The notes under the pieces: generated by a model | What the model saw: only the letters and a program-made list of their open reading frames with translations | The model's database searches: none | Told to the model about the DNA's origin: nothing | Part shown: positions 26,477 through 38,150 of the stretch, piece by piece | Position numbering within the stretch: position 1 is the stretch's first letter | Layout: every line of letters begins with the position of its first letter | Translations under genes and position numbers: made by a program | Source of the DNA: Haemonchus contortus | Taxonomy: Eukaryota; Nematoda; Chromadorea; Rhabditida; Trichostrongylidae | DNA: 64,000 nt | Reading direction: 5' to 3' | NCBI GenBank assembly: GCA_000469685.2 | Contig: LS997567.1 | Span: 40,786,775 to 40,850,774 of the forward strand

Positions 26477-28480
26477 GCGAAACCACTCATGGAACTTCAA
26501 AACGCCGACAGTTTTTCTAAGGGTTTTTCAAATTTCTCATAAATCTTAAGGGTTCATGCTTCCATCTTCGCAAGTACCACTTTCCCTGTTCAACAGTTCT
26601 TTTCAGTCCCGCGCTAAACTTTCGATGTTACTCCCATTTTTGTTCAATATCATTCATTTATAGGCTTGCTGTTGAGGTGGGGCAGATTCACTTTGTACTG
26701 TCAAATTGATGAATAACTATTAACTTTGTAGATGGGTAAGCAAACAAATATTAGATAAGAAAAAATCCCAATTAATCAGTGGATCACATGACTAGCTTGA
26801 ATGATGTCCGTTTTTTTAATGAAGTGACACATCTCTTGCTGTGATGCTATGCTTAATGAGCAGGAAGGGCATCTAGAAGTATAAATTCTTCTCATAACAC
26901 TGCACTCTTTCTCTCCTCTTACTGCTTCGTTAACTTAGTAGCGACATTACTTGTATTACTAGGTGGGCCATGTAACTGTAACTTGACGCGTGTGTACTTC
27001 AAAAGCGGTGTTCACATGCAACTGCATAACTTGTCTTACAATCGGTCAGGTGAACAAGTGTGACCACTACTGGAGTATTTCGTGATTTCACTTCTTCCAC
27101 ACACCTTGGAGGTCATGTTCAAATATACGGCATAAGAATACTGTAGGGTCCCGCAGAAATACGTCAGAAGACTCCGTGACTGAAAAAAACCCCTAGGGAT
27201 AGCATAAAGTATTCAGATGTCTGCAGGGAGTAAGGTAGGGTTTCTGGGAATCGATACCTTCAATTTCGTCGCCATCCTGGCAAGCAAAGAAAGGTTGAGT
27301 AGTGTAAGTTCGTGCGAGATCAAAGAATCTATTCACTCGGGACAAGAAGCCTACTCAATCAATATTGATCGGAATGATCGGATTTTTCGCAGGGGATCAG
27401 AAACGGTATTTCTTGGAGTGATGAGCGGCTTCTGAAATAAAAGGTAAATTTTGAAATCAAATGTAATAAAATTGTGGGAATGTAATAAAACCTCCAGTCT
27501 GGTGTGCTCGTTCACCTGTCTCTCTGGCAGTGTACGTTTTTACCAACTGTTAAACTGGACAGTAGTGAAAGGGACTTCACCAAACGAAAATACGGTGAGT
27601 TGAAATTTCCAAGACAATTGTGGAAAAGTTTCGTCATGAGTTGCTGGCTAGGGTGCTGGCTAGGAGGGGGGGGGGGGGGGGCGGAGGGGGCGAGGTTTAA
27701 AAGTGTACGGGTGTGCGAGCTTAGCAGATGGTACAGCTGAGATTTCGTTCTGATTTTATAGGGCTCTTGGCTTAAGTAAATGGATTGACGGTCACCGTTT
27801 ATACTCACCATCAGGTAGTTCGGCGGCGGCGTGATTCAGCAGTGGACTTACGTGTTTGAGAGTCTTGATTTTGTTTCCTGAGTATCAGTCAATAGAAATA
27901 GACAAAATCAAAGTTGAGTAGTTCCTGAAAGCGCCAACTTCGGAATACGGTAGCTCAATCCATTATTGGGCCATGATCACGACTTGTAGGCCATGTCGAT
28001 TAAAGTACGTTAAAATTGTAAAATTTCGCCCAGGTGGTATGAAACAACTGAAAAGTTACTTTTTCTGAATCACTACACTTCCAGAAGGCTGAAGCTTTAG
28101 GGATTGTAGGTGAGTGTTGATTCCCCCCATTTGCGTTCCGTTTCGCTCTGATATCCTGAGAGCGAGACTTTTTACGCAAACGTCGAGGAGGCTCGCAAAA
28201 GTCCAGGCTACCGATGGGCATCGATCTCCAACGGTAAAAAAAGTCGGAAAACGAGCTTTTTTTCGGTTTGCCTTTCCTCGGCTCACTGAATCTGTGCTTC
28301 CTTGATTGCATCTAACAAGAAGAAGATGTTTCAATGAATAAGCATGTTAGTCGATTTCATTAGAGTAGCTAACTAACTTCCTTACTGCTCTCTTTCTCTT
28401 CATTGTTTGTTTTTTATTTGTTCTTGAATTCTGATGAATTCAAAGTCACCACATTTTTCAACAACTTTAATCCTAACATA
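26477..28480. other. No gene recognised
   Basis: It holds the G16 tract at 27666. Two overlapping minus-strand frames at 28000-28334 look repeat-like, but I find no second copy in the window. Confidence 0.5.
27666..27681 (+). repeat. G16 tract
   Basis: Sixteen G, preceded by a doubled GGCTAGG unit (27646-27664) and followed by GCGGAGGGGGCGAGG. Confidence 0.95.
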
Positions 28481-28742
28481 AAAAAGGATAAAGTCTTCGG
28501 GCTTCAATCAATCCCTTCTGGGGATGCGCTTCGCACTCGGTTTCCATTCGGAATCGTAATGACGGATTGAATGCATATGTGGCTTATACAATGTATTGCG
28601 ATGACCAGCCGATGTACAAGTCAGTGCTTTTTATCCTCCCAGACGAATCTGGTGCCATTTCAATGACCCCGGAAGGACGGAAGGCTAGGTTGGCCTAGGC
28701 GGATACCAATCCAAAATTCGAACTACACCACCTCCGCCCAAT
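28481..28742 (-). repeat. tRNA-headed SINE copy with tail
   Basis: Reversed, it starts GGGCGGAGGTGGTGTAGTTC, has a decayed B box (GAATTTTGGATTGGTATCC), the body block CACTGACTTGTACATCGGCT, and a tail AAGGGATTGATTGAAGCCC then CTTTATCC. The complete tail shows that the family ends with a TTTATCC-like motif. Confidence 0.78.
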
Positions 28743-29118
28743 CCTATCATAAGCTTTCAAAAAACAGCATATTTTGCTACCGTACTTTTTGATTGCAGTT
28801 GTAGTAGAGTAGTAAAGCTTGTAGCTGCTCAATTCATTCTTTTATTCAAATTCGTATAAGCTGTTTTTGTCAAGACATTATACAAGCAGTAAAGTGCAGT
28901 TCCAGTACACCGCTGAAGGACGAGGGGGTGGGAGAGGGGTGTTTTTAAGTAACCCAGAAAGCGGTCGTTCAGAAGTTGAACTAGTAATAGTAGTAACTAT
29001 TGTTGTAGTAACGCCTAGATTACATTTATCTGCCTTCTGAGCTAATTGGGAACTTCAAAATTTGAATAAAGCCCGGTCCAAAACGGGGTATCGATCGGCT
29101 TACAATTATCGACGAGAT

Positions 29119-29375
29119 GGGAGACGGGCGTTAGGAACGATTTCGGGTAATCGATTTGCCGCACGCGGCTGTCGCGGACCATTCGTTCCCCGTTATTACA
29201 GCTCTGGCGTTCTTCATACAGCTCAATCGATATGCGATCATTATTTTATGCATAATTCTACTATTATTACTTTTGTTCTTGTATTTCTTACCTACTGCTG
29301 CCTCCTACTACATTCCTTCGCGCGCGACGCCCCTCTCACCGCGACGCGACCATTTCGTTCCTAACGCACCACACC
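29119..29375 (+). mobile_element. GC-rich MITE family, full-length copy 2
   Basis: The copy begins GGGAGACGGGCGTTAGGAAC and ends CCTAACGCACCACACC, with near-identical 9-bp flanks CGACGAGAT and CGACGTGAT (29110-29118, 29376-29384). The interior matches the copy at 35003 closely, including TTTGCCGCACGCGGCTGTCG. The open reading frames seen here are by-products of the repeat. Confidence 0.85.
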
Positions 29376-30383
29376 CGACGTGATGGACCCTTCAGATTTT
29401 TCGTTTCGATGATCGAAAAACTCCACTTGAGCCAGTAATGTGAATGTTTGGTGACAATTTTAATGGAGTCTGGAACATTACTAACTAGATAGAATCACTT
29501 TAGTTAGTAAGCCAGTAATAGCTTAAGCAATATGTTTTCGTTAGTGATTGAAGTTTGTTGTGGCTGTGCCTTCCGTCGGACTTCCGGTTGAATACAGCGA
29601 TTAAGTAGTGATTCTTCGCTAAACAGCATCACGACGGATTCTTCCATCACTGGTCTTCTGCATCTCTTTTGGAGTGCTCGTTTTTCACTAAAAAATTTAT
29701 TTCAATTTCAAAAAATTAAGTAAGAATTCTAAATTTCTCATTTTTGAGAACCGCAGCATTAAAATTTGCGTAGTACCGAAGGTTCCAGTCTCAAAATTTA
29801 TAGTTTTGAAGCATTAGGGAGTAGATGAGGCTTCTGAAATTAAGTTGTTAATCTCGCACTAGCAGGAGAGAGTAAAACTAGTAATAGTCCTGAGTATTCA
29901 AATGTTTTTTGATGCTTTTGCTAATTTTATCAGGTCCAGGCTATTTTGACGGATATGATTTGGCTCATGTCTGTCTCCTGAGTTTGACAGGAAATATTGC
30001 ACTATTTTGATGAATTTTTTCTTTGCAAGGGGCTACTCAGTCTTTGCGTCAATCAAGTTGTGTGGCAACTTTTGTCAATTACTGATTCATTTACTAGAAT
30101 CACAACTTACAACTGGAAAATTAGTGAACATTCGGAGGCAGCCTTCATGTTCCCCGTGACATAATCTTCAACCAGCGGGTTCGATCCTTGGCTGATTCCT
30201 GAGTCATGAAGTCGGCCTTGAACAATTCTCATAAATTATTTAGTAAAATTTGGCTATGGTAATCGGCCTTTCGTGATTTTTGACGGGTTTTTGTCGAATA
30301 GCCAGTGCCTGAAAAGGTTTGACTTGGCTGACTCGAACGAGCTTCGATATGGGGATGATTCTCGTTTTGTGGCTGAGACCCCT

Positions 30384-30402
30384 CCCCCCCCCCCCCCCCC
30401 CC
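30384..30402 (+). repeat. C19 tract
   Basis: Nineteen C next to the diverged SINE head at 30409-30491. Confidence 0.95.
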
Positions 30403-30408
30403 TCCACA

Positions 30409-30491
30409 GCAGACACGAACGGGGATTTGCGATCCCTGGATCATGGGTGTGTGGTAGTGCGCCACTTTACATTCCACCACCTTCGTCCATG
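30409..30491 (-). repeat. Diverged SINE head beside a poly-C tract
   Basis: Reversed, GGACGAAGGTGGTGGAATGT with AAAGTGGCGCACTACC resembles the family head, followed by an eroded B-box region. The body is absent. A 19-base C run (30384-30402) begins a few bases beyond the head. Confidence 0.45.
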
Positions 30492-31277
30492 AAAGGATAT
30501 AATAATCGAATTTTTGATGATTATAAAGGAAGTGACGGGGAGAAGATTCATTTAGAGGGCACAGTAAGGACAGGGCACTCAGTTTTCGGTGCACAGCTGA
30601 GTCTCCACTAGTGCAGCTCTCCTACGAATCGAATACCGCTACAAGATCAAGGTAGTGAACCTGTGTACGAGTTATCCTGGTCTGTTTTTCCATCACATTC
30701 CCCAACGCTTGGCCATATTATGTGAACAATGAACACTCAACGTTGAAGTAGCGAATGAGCAGGCAGGCATTGTTCGACATCTTTCTTGAAAGGCTCTCTG
30801 TTGTGAATAAATGTTGCGAATTTCCTTGTAATGAAATTATATTGTGGGCGTGGCCATGGCTTTCAGAAAAAGCAAAGGAGAGGATTTTTCGTCCGCTGTG
30901 AAATGCTGCTAATTTCCTCTACAAGTAGAATACCATCGAGACAGCCCTGTAAGTCGAAATGGTAGCTAAGTTTCTATGAGGGGATCTAGGCTGTACCATG
31001 TGCCCTCCGCTCTGCCCTTCAGTAGGCTGTAGGCTCATTTTCCAGAACAAGTTTCACTTTACAAAGTTCATAGGAAGCTCTTTCACCCATTATCTCGTGA
31101 ATTCTTCTTCGAACACGTTTTCCGGTAATCAAACGTCATTCCTGGTTATGCCCTTTTTTAATTTTTCCCATTCTCCTCCCTCCCTACCTATCTTTCAATC
31201 TTATTTTTCGTTTCTCTCTCTTCCTGTCCTGTCCAATTTCTAAAACTTTCCCATTTTCACCCTACCTTCCTCCTATA

Positions 31278-32524
31278 CAGGGTGTCCCAAAATTATTTGC
31301 GCCGATTTGTAGCAAAATATTTGAAACTTCTCAACTGCGAAAGACGATGGAATTTTTATGCACGCAAGCTAACACTATGTGCTACAACATGCTGAAGTCG
31401 CATTTCAAAATATCCCTCGTGAGCGCGAATAGAAGTCAAAGTTTGCTTTCGACTTGATCGCATGTGGCACGCAGGTATCCTTCTCCATTTCTTCCCAGCC
31501 GTCCTCCAGCTTTTACATTCTAGGACTCCAAACTGGGACTGCAAACTCGACAGGTCCTCTTCTAATCAGGGAGCATTCGTGGGGTTCATGTGAGTCAAGT
31601 TCTGGAAAATAGGATGACCATTCCTCTTCACCAATGAAGTCGGGCAGCTGTCGTCGGCACCACTCGCGGGTAATCTTGGCTCTGTGGGCTGGAGAAGCGT
31701 CCCGCTGGAAGGACTGCGAGATGTTTCAGAATACGTAGTCGGATCAATGTTCCATTTACTTCCATCAGTACGCCGTTTGAGTACTGGTCTTAGTCAATTT
31801 TCATGCTTGCACCGAGGAAACCATGAGCGGCTTACCTTTGCCAGTATCCCCTCGGAAAACTTCATTTTACTAGATATTACACGTTAGGCGTTCCTTTCCA
31901 GAACGCGAACGTTTTGGTTGTTGAGGAATGGCTTTATCGTAAGAAATTTCTTGACCAAAGAAAACGACGGAGGGTTGCGTGTCACCACTTTCGACTATCT
32001 ACATTTTTGGCCCTGCAGTATCTGTTGAGATCGGAATTGAGGCGAAATTTCTGCATACGATAGGAATGGCAGTGAAGGTTCCGCATGACATTCCTCCATC
32101 GCGATAACTCCTGTAAGCCGTGCCCGTTGACTTCCTTTTGATGGTTCACCCAGAATCCCGACCGATTGGCAGAGGGACCATTTTAATAGGCCTATCTTCA
32201 GAATCATTCTACCTGCATACCTTTCCTGGTTTGTCTCTGATTCAAGCTTTTTCTCTTTATTGCTTAATAGCCTCCTCTACGGTTATTACAAAAATCCCAA
32301 GGAAATTCATAATGCCCTTCCACCTCTCGCGTGTCAATGATTGCAAGTGGCATTAAATGAGCCTCCTCCATCTGAAAGATATTGGGAGTTCCACATCAGC
32401 AACCTTGCATATTGCAAGGAGACTTTCTTATGCAACTAATTAATAACAGGTAATGTGAATTTGACAGATTATTTCTACCTTAAGAATTACTGAACTTTGG
32501 CGCAAATAATTTTGGGACACCCTG
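31278..32524 (-). mobile_element. Mariner-type transposon, complete ends, degenerate transposase
   Basis: Both ends carry the same 26-bp inverted repeat beginning CAGGGTGTCCCAAAATTATT, and TA dinucleotides (31276-31277 and 32525-32526) flank it as the usual target duplication. The length of 1247 bp fits mariner. A broken minus-strand transposase is inside, with motifs like DASPAHRAKITREWCRRQLP and a C-terminal domain near IPACHM and the EGYFE end. Several stops and frameshifts mean it is not active, although the ends are unusually well kept. Confidence 0.9.
31356..31715 (-). pseudogene. Mariner transposase C-terminal half, broken
   Basis: The minus-strand reading gives QRDASPAHRAK, which corresponds to the QQDxAPAHxAK block holding the second catalytic Asp. 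REWCRRQLPDFIGEEEW, a relic of the PPYSPDLNPxDY block and finally IPACHMRSSR to EGYFE follow. The frame changes at least once between the catalytic block and the C-terminus, and stops interrupt it. The third catalytic Asp region is damaged. Confidence 0.75.
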
Positions 32525-33369
32525 TACAGCTCTCCCTCTGTCCTGTCTCAAAGCTACGATTGAGCCTTCATCTATCCCTCTTTTTATTCGGCCACTATTC
32601 TTTCTCTAATACTTTTTCCTTCCTGGAACCATTTCCCGATGTTCTTCATACCCTCTACTTTTCTCCTTACTAGTATAGAAATCTTTTTCATCCACCATAT
32701 GAGAGTACCATTTGTTTTGTTAGTACAACTGCAGTGACTTCAAAGTGAAAATAAATATCTTCCGAAAGGAATGCACGTTACTTTGCATGACTATTACCAA
32801 TTGCTCATGGCCACGGAGGGCTTGTCGTTTGAATGGAAATTCCTTAGCACTTCAAAAGAGGTGCACTGTAATTAATTTGAATAAATTGTTTTTTGTGTAT
32901 AATAATGTTTACATGGCTACGCTAGGGTCCTTTATTTTATGATTTTAAAATTCATTTGTGAATACATGAATTTTGTCATACATACAAAGATGACTAGGTA
33001 GTATATTAATAATATGTAACAATAATAATCAGTAATGTAATATATAATATAATAGGTAGTGCTATCAAGGGAAGCTGTCACTATGCCTTATGAACGTATC
33101 GAGGTGAATTAAAAGCTGTGGGCCCTTCGAAGTCGATGTTCTAAAGCTTTCTTTTATGCAACTTCTGCAAATCCCTTTTTTTTGAAAATTTTTAGTCTAA
33201 GAAAATCTTCAGAGAGATAAGGTTCAAACTATAGATTGAAAGAACTAAAAAGTTTATCCTGTTCCAGCTTCCAAACAAAGACTTCCAAAATTTCACGGCT
33301 GCAGTTCTTGCACATGTTGCTTTGCGAGTTGTACCAAAAAAAGGTGTCTTCATTCAGAATTCTTTTTAA

Positions 33370-33384
33370 CCCCCCCCCCCCCCC
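33370..33384 (+). repeat. C15 tract followed by T8
   Basis: Fifteen C run directly into eight T. Confidence 0.95.
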
Positions 33385-34854
33385 TTTTTTTTGTCTAGAA
33401 AGAGCGGTTTTTGAAAGGCTGTTCTTTCTGAAAGGTCAGCTTTCTGTTGCAAAACATTTCATAGAACGTTCAGAGTCCATAACATCATACATTATGTATA
33501 CATGTAGAATACGAATGAGTCCATTTTTGGTATTGCTTTTATGCCACTTTCACAATATATAAGGATTATTCAGAATAAATGCTCGCTATAACACAGTAAC
33601 GGAGTCTAGAAGGCATGTGATTGGTGGATCACGTGCGATAACCAATCAGAGACAGTCGCTTACATCAGATCGTGTTTCTCCGTGGCAATACACTAGGATC
33701 GCACTTCAGCGATTAACAGAAGCACTAGTGCCACTACTTTTTCAGGACATTGCCATTACTAGTAGTTCGTTGAGCTCAGAATTCATTATATTCTCTTTAA
33801 CAGTAGTAGGAGGTGATTTAACAAGCATCCATTTCCCATTTCTTTATTTATCTTAATCAATTTTCACTTAAAATCAATTGCAATAGATTTTCCCCTTAAC
33901 AATCAATCTACGGCTGTAGGCCATAGCGATATTCATGGCCCTACCCTTGGAAACATACCAAATTCAACCATAAAAGAAATAAAAAATCACGATGAAAACG
34001 GTTTCTATGTTTTTTCTCTAGGATAGGCCTGCGACCCCCGTGGATACTGTAATGTCGAAAAACAGCCTAGATAGGTCGTGGTTAGGGACCCAAAAACGAC
34101 TTTGCCGACGTACACACCCAAGCCGGACGAGTTCTCACGGCGTTGTGGATACTGTGAAGGTTGCACAAGACGCACCGGGACGCACACGTTGCACGCAAGC
34201 AGCTTACTGTAGCCATTTGAATGGTACACACATTTGGACTGCTCGTCCAAATACCCCTCCATGCAACCTTTGTCGCATGTTTTGGCAGAATTCTGTGCAC
34301 TTTCAGTCAACGTATTCAGAATCCGATGTAAGAAAGTCGAGGTCGCTGGGTGATATTACCTGAAGCGCATTCAGGAGAGCGTTTAGTACTGGCATTATTG
34401 TATTAGTAATATATATGACTGACTGATCGACATTAAATATGGTATGATACAACGTTATAGTATTAATGATATAGTATAGTATAATGTAACATAGTAGTAT
34501 ACTAATTACTACATAGTATAGGGCTGTAGTATTATTGTATTAGGTTGGCACAGAATTTCCGGGCCACGTTATATTAATTTCTGTAAGAACCCCATGAATA
34601 GAGCTGGAGTTCCGCCATTCGCCTTTTGAGCTGAAAACAACTTTCGCAATCCACAAAGGTCATCCAGCTCACGCACTGCCTACGGGACATTGGGATGACG
34701 TCAATTTCGCAATAATCCCGTTCCGCCCATTTACTTTAGAATTTGGCTAAATTTACTTGAATTGAAATTGTTCAAAAAATTAATCAAGTCACGGACAAGA
34801 GTACATTTCAATTAGCAAAGAGCAATCGGTGTTACGCCGTGTCCTTCCTTCAGC

Positions 34855-35840
34855 AGAAGATCTTCACTCTGGCCGTCCGTTTACGTTTGTTTTCGATACT
34901 TTTGGTGGCGCTTGTGTTGATGAATAACCCGAGCGGAATAACCGATCTTTTGTAGAGAGCATCGAAAACAGCACCCAGACGATGTGGGACCACCTTTATG
35001 AGGGGAAACGGGCATTAGGAACGATTTTTTTTAATCGATTTGCCGCACGCGGCTGTCGCGGACCACTCATTCGCCGTTATTACAGCTCAAGCGTTCTTCA
35101 TACAGCTCATTCGATATGCGATCATTGTTTTATGCGTAATTCTACTAGTAATGCTTTTGTTTTTGTATTTCTTACCTACTGCTGCACCCTGCTACATTCC
35201 TTCGCGCGCGACGCCCCTCTCACCGCGACGCGACCATTTCGTACCTAACACACCACACCCCTTTATGAGTTGGGGAATGTCTGGGAATGTAGCCTTCGGG
35301 TCCCACGTGTACTGAACCACCTACATCAGCTTCGCACACGATCCTATATCGTCATGTCCCTTTTGACTTCTCATCTTACATCTAACTGGCTACATATATA
35401 GCACATATTACCGACGATGGAATGTAGGTACTGTCCCGAATCAGTCCCGCAAACGACAGCGGCTCAGCTCTATCGATCCTGGATATCCAATGACTTAAGC
35501 CGAACTTCGTTCAAAAAAAAGGTCTTCGGTGTGTCCTGGTGGGAGATGAGCGATGTTAGTCAGTGGGATTTCTCGAGCTACTTCGATAGAACTTCCACTG
35601 TGCACAGTTCAACTGCGAGGCCAGCGACTAGAAGCGAAGGCAAGACCACGCTCAGCTCGAACGCATGGCCAGCACCTTGGAATGAAAGCAGGACCCGGTT
35701 TACTTTGTCATTGGAGCATCTGCTCTCTTGCATGCTTTCTCCTCATCCGCCTTATGGTCCTGACCTTGTACCGAAGACTTACTACACCGTAGAGTTCTAT
35801 GGAGAGCTACCACACAACTATCCAAGCGTTGGCAAGATAC
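34855..35840 (+). pseudogene. Mariner transposase relic split by a MITE
   Basis: Fragments in family order are a paired-like N-terminal domain piece (34855-34993), a middle piece resuming at 35270 after the inserted MITE, the catalytic-core KKVFGVSWW block around 35515-35545, and HPPYGPDLVPKTYYTVEFYG around 35748-35805. The frame is lost repeatedly. The HPPYGPDL relic and flanking inverted repeats make the assignment firm even though the protein is ruined. Confidence 0.75.
35003..35260 (+). mobile_element. GC-rich MITE family, full-length copy 3, inside mariner
   Basis: The copy is 258 bp and flanked by a perfect 9-bp duplication CTTTATGAG (34994-35002 and 35261-35269). It starts GGGAAACGGGCATTAGGAAC and ends with the reverse complement of GGGTGTGGTGTGTTAGGTAC. 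It splits the mariner transposase relic, so it inserted after the mariner. Confidence 0.9.
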
Positions 35841-35845
35841 TGTAT

Positions 35846-36074
35846 TGGGTGTGGTGCAGTAGGAACGAAGTAGTCGCACGCGGCGTCGCAGCTAGAGGAA
35901 CGTCGCGTAAAACGCAGCAGCATGTGAGAAATACAGGATTAAAGGAACTAACGGTAGAATAATGCCTAAAATAAGGACCGCATCGCACATCGATTGATTT
36001 GTAGCGAACGAATGGTCCGCGACAGCCGCGTGCGGCGAATCGATTACTGGATACCGTAAGTATTGCCCGTCTCT
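35846..36074 (-). mobile_element. GC-rich MITE family, copy 4, inside the same mariner
   Basis: It begins TGGGTGTGGTGCAGTAGGAA and ends TATTGCCCGTCTCT, flanked by ATACTGTAT and ATACTGTAG (35837-35845, 36075-36083), a 9-bp duplication with one difference. It is about 25 bp shorter than the other copies and opposite in orientation to the copy at 35003. It lies between the HPPYGPDL relic and the right mariner end. Confidence 0.85.
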
Positions 36075-36636
36075 ATACTGTAGGTAACAGTGGTGCATAT
36101 GGGGTTTAATAAATATGTATAGGAAGAAAAATAGTAAAAATGAGAAGTACGTCAGGGCTCCGAAAATTATGTGCCAACCATATGGCAGTAATTTCGTTGC
36201 ATTATTACTGGATGGTATTCTGGGAGTTTTGTAGCTGTAGCTGTATTACATTTTAAATCGAAGAGTTGAAAGCCGTGGCTGTACACATATCCTACATTAA
36301 GTCCCAATCTGAGAACAGGGACGTGACTATAAGTCTTTGGAGATATTCGAGGAGATTATTGGCCCAATTTATCGTAACTATAGGCTTGATGCTCACTCAT
36401 AACATATCGTTCCATTACCTTCATGTTTTGAAGTGTCTACTTCATCATTACTCCCTGCCTCTCCTTCCCATTCCTACCGCGCGGTCTGATATCAAACTTG
36501 AGCCGTGATATGAATTACTACTTTTGCACTGGTTGCCCTCCCTCCGATTAATCAGAAACAACCGCGGCCAGCAGCAAAATATGTGGCGCATCCTAGAAAA
36601 GAGGTAGCCAGCGATTCAGGCTCTTGCGGTACACCA

Positions 36637-36940
36637 GGCGGATGTGGTGTAGTGGCAAGTGGCGCACTATCCCATAAGCATGGTCACTGGTTCGAATTCT
36701 GGATCGATATCATTCTAGGCCAACCAAGCCTTGCATTAGCTAATGCCAGACGCATCTGGTAGGGAAAAGGAGAAGGGTACTGGCTTGTGCATTAGCCATG
36801 GCTACCGCAAGTCGTTGGTAAGGCCATGCACGTATTCAATACGGCACTACGATTTACGATTCAAAGTGGAAGTCAAATGCGTGGCGTTCCCTTGGACGGG
36901 ATTGATTAACGCCAAAACCTTTATCCTTTATCTTTTTATG
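36637..36940 (+). repeat. tRNA-headed SINE, most complete plus-strand copy
   Basis: The 5' head has an A-box-like TGGTGTAGTGGCAAGTGG and a B-box-like GGTTCGAATTC spaced as in a tRNA promoter. A family body follows: GATCGATATC, ATCTGG near 36752, GCAAGTCGTTGG, CAATACGGCACTACGATT. The tail is GGGATTGATTAACGCC and a T-rich TTTATCC-like repeat. Pol III transcription from the internal promoter is expected for this class. It abuts the retrotransposon relic at 36974. Confidence 0.8.
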
Positions 36941-36973
36941 GTAACACCTGTCGTCTCTTTGGTCATCGATTTG

Positions 36974-37122
36974 CTAGCGCGGGCGCCAGTCACGTCTCCA
37001 TTCGTCCCTGTCGCGAGCCAACGCAGACCATTGGGCACCCTGCTCTCGCGGGACGAGCCATGCCATTCCTCCCCTTCGAAGCTTTTTTCAAGAATTTGTC
37101 CATCGGTCTTTTTGGCTGACAC
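36974..37122 (-). pseudogene. Probable non-LTR retrotransposon reverse-transcriptase C-terminal tail
   Basis: The minus-strand reading PREQGAQWSALARDRDEW followed by RRDWRPR and a stop resembles the end of RTE-type ORF2 proteins (ARDRxEWRRxWxP). Further upstream the frame shifts (ILEKSFEGEEWHG). The SINE on the opposite strand ends within 40 bp. Assignment rests on a short motif remembered from nematode elements. Confidence 0.4.
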
Positions 37123-38049
37123 GGTAGCTATTAGAATAGCCTGCTGGTTTTGGGTTATGCCATGAGACTATAGTTGATATATATACTTATGTTTATCCAT
37201 GTATTTATGTTTACATTGTACATTTTTCTACAAACATGTGTTACACAGCCTTTTTTGATGTAATTTCTGTAGGTTCATTACAAGTTTTTACATTTTCACT
37301 AGCTCTCTATCCCTCTGTATGTACATCCCCCTAGACGTGTTCCGTTCTGGCTGATATCAGAAGCTTGAGAGTACGCATATGTTCGTGTTCGTGCATTGAC
37401 GGCAATAACTTCTAGGAAGCCTCTAATCCCTATTAGTCTCGTCTATACTGCATAAGAAGCACTTTTATGTTCGGAAGTAGCTTTGCACATCGTCGCATCC
37501 CACAGCCCCCCTCATCAATGTTACATTCTACTTGCAATTTTTGGACCAACACATTTCTAGCATGCTGCCATGTTTCCACGCATAACCAGGGAATATTCAA
37601 AAGAGAGCACCTATCCTTTCCGTCATTGATAATAGAAAAACAGGATCCTGTCGGTGCCAAGGCTGCGTTGTTAAAACGAAGGGCGCTATAGACCTAGTAG
37701 CTCTCCGCTCGGCTTCTATGGCTTGTTATCAGTCTTTAACAGTTCTTATCATTCCCTATTAATGAACAACTGCGGTCCCTTCAATCCCCCACCACATACT
37801 GAAGTGCCAAGACTCTAACGTTAACGCGAAAAGGGTACGTATCCTGCGGCTTTCGCGTCCTAAGACTCCTTCGGTGCTTTCTGGTAGCCTACTGATGTAA
37901 GGAGGCGGGGTGGAGAGGGGGGAGAGGGGGAGGGGGACGGCTGTGTAACAAGGTGGTTCTGTAAAATAACAACTTTAACAATGTGTTCGTTTTTTCGACC
38001 CATTCTGGGGGCAATATAGGTGTCAAACCATTCCTTTCAGGAACTTGGT

Positions 38050-38150
38050 GGTCCCCCAGCTGCTCTGACTTGACATCACCTCCAAGTCAAGGTCGGTTTA
38101 TCTGGACTGCTTGCAGGGAAAGTAAGAAAGGTCCCCCAGCTGCTCTGACT
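38050..38150 (+). repeat. Exact 21-bp direct repeat, 80 bp apart
   Basis: Positions 38050-38070 and 38130-38150 are identical, beginning GGTCCCCCAGCTGCTCTGAC. The sequence between them is not duplicated. Confidence 0.9.

Larger units (their letters stand above)
34543..36180 (+). mobile_element. Second mariner element, interrupted by two MITE insertions
   Basis: The left end reads GGTTGGCACAGAATTTCCGG after TA (34541-34542). The right end, reversed, reads TGGTTGGCACATAATTTTCG and is followed by TA (36181-36182). Without the two inserted MITEs and one copy of each duplication it would be about 1.13 kb, near mariner size. Inside are relics of a plus-strand transposase: SGRPFTFVFDT near 34860, KKVFGVSWWEMSD near 35520, and HPPYGPDL near 35750 (compare HPPYSPDL). 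Stops and frame changes show it is dead. Confidence 0.88.

Noticed and set aside
28000..28334. Overlapping minus-strand frames that feel like a dispersed nematode repeat
   Set aside because: The impression rests on memory only; no second copy is in the window and no ends are visible.
29062..29383. Reading frames of 75-100 codons across the MITE, similar to one at 34982-35315
   Set aside because: Their similarity comes from being copies of the same non-coding MITE, not from a protein family.
30173..30200. GCGGGTTCGATCC as a possible tRNA B box
   Set aside because: No A box at the right distance and no pairing acceptor stem.
34005..34363. Overlapping frames on both strands, the minus one Cys-rich (CDKGCMEGYLDEQSKC)
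   Set aside because: It hints at an extracellular Cys-rich exon, but splice sites are poor and no partner exons are seen.
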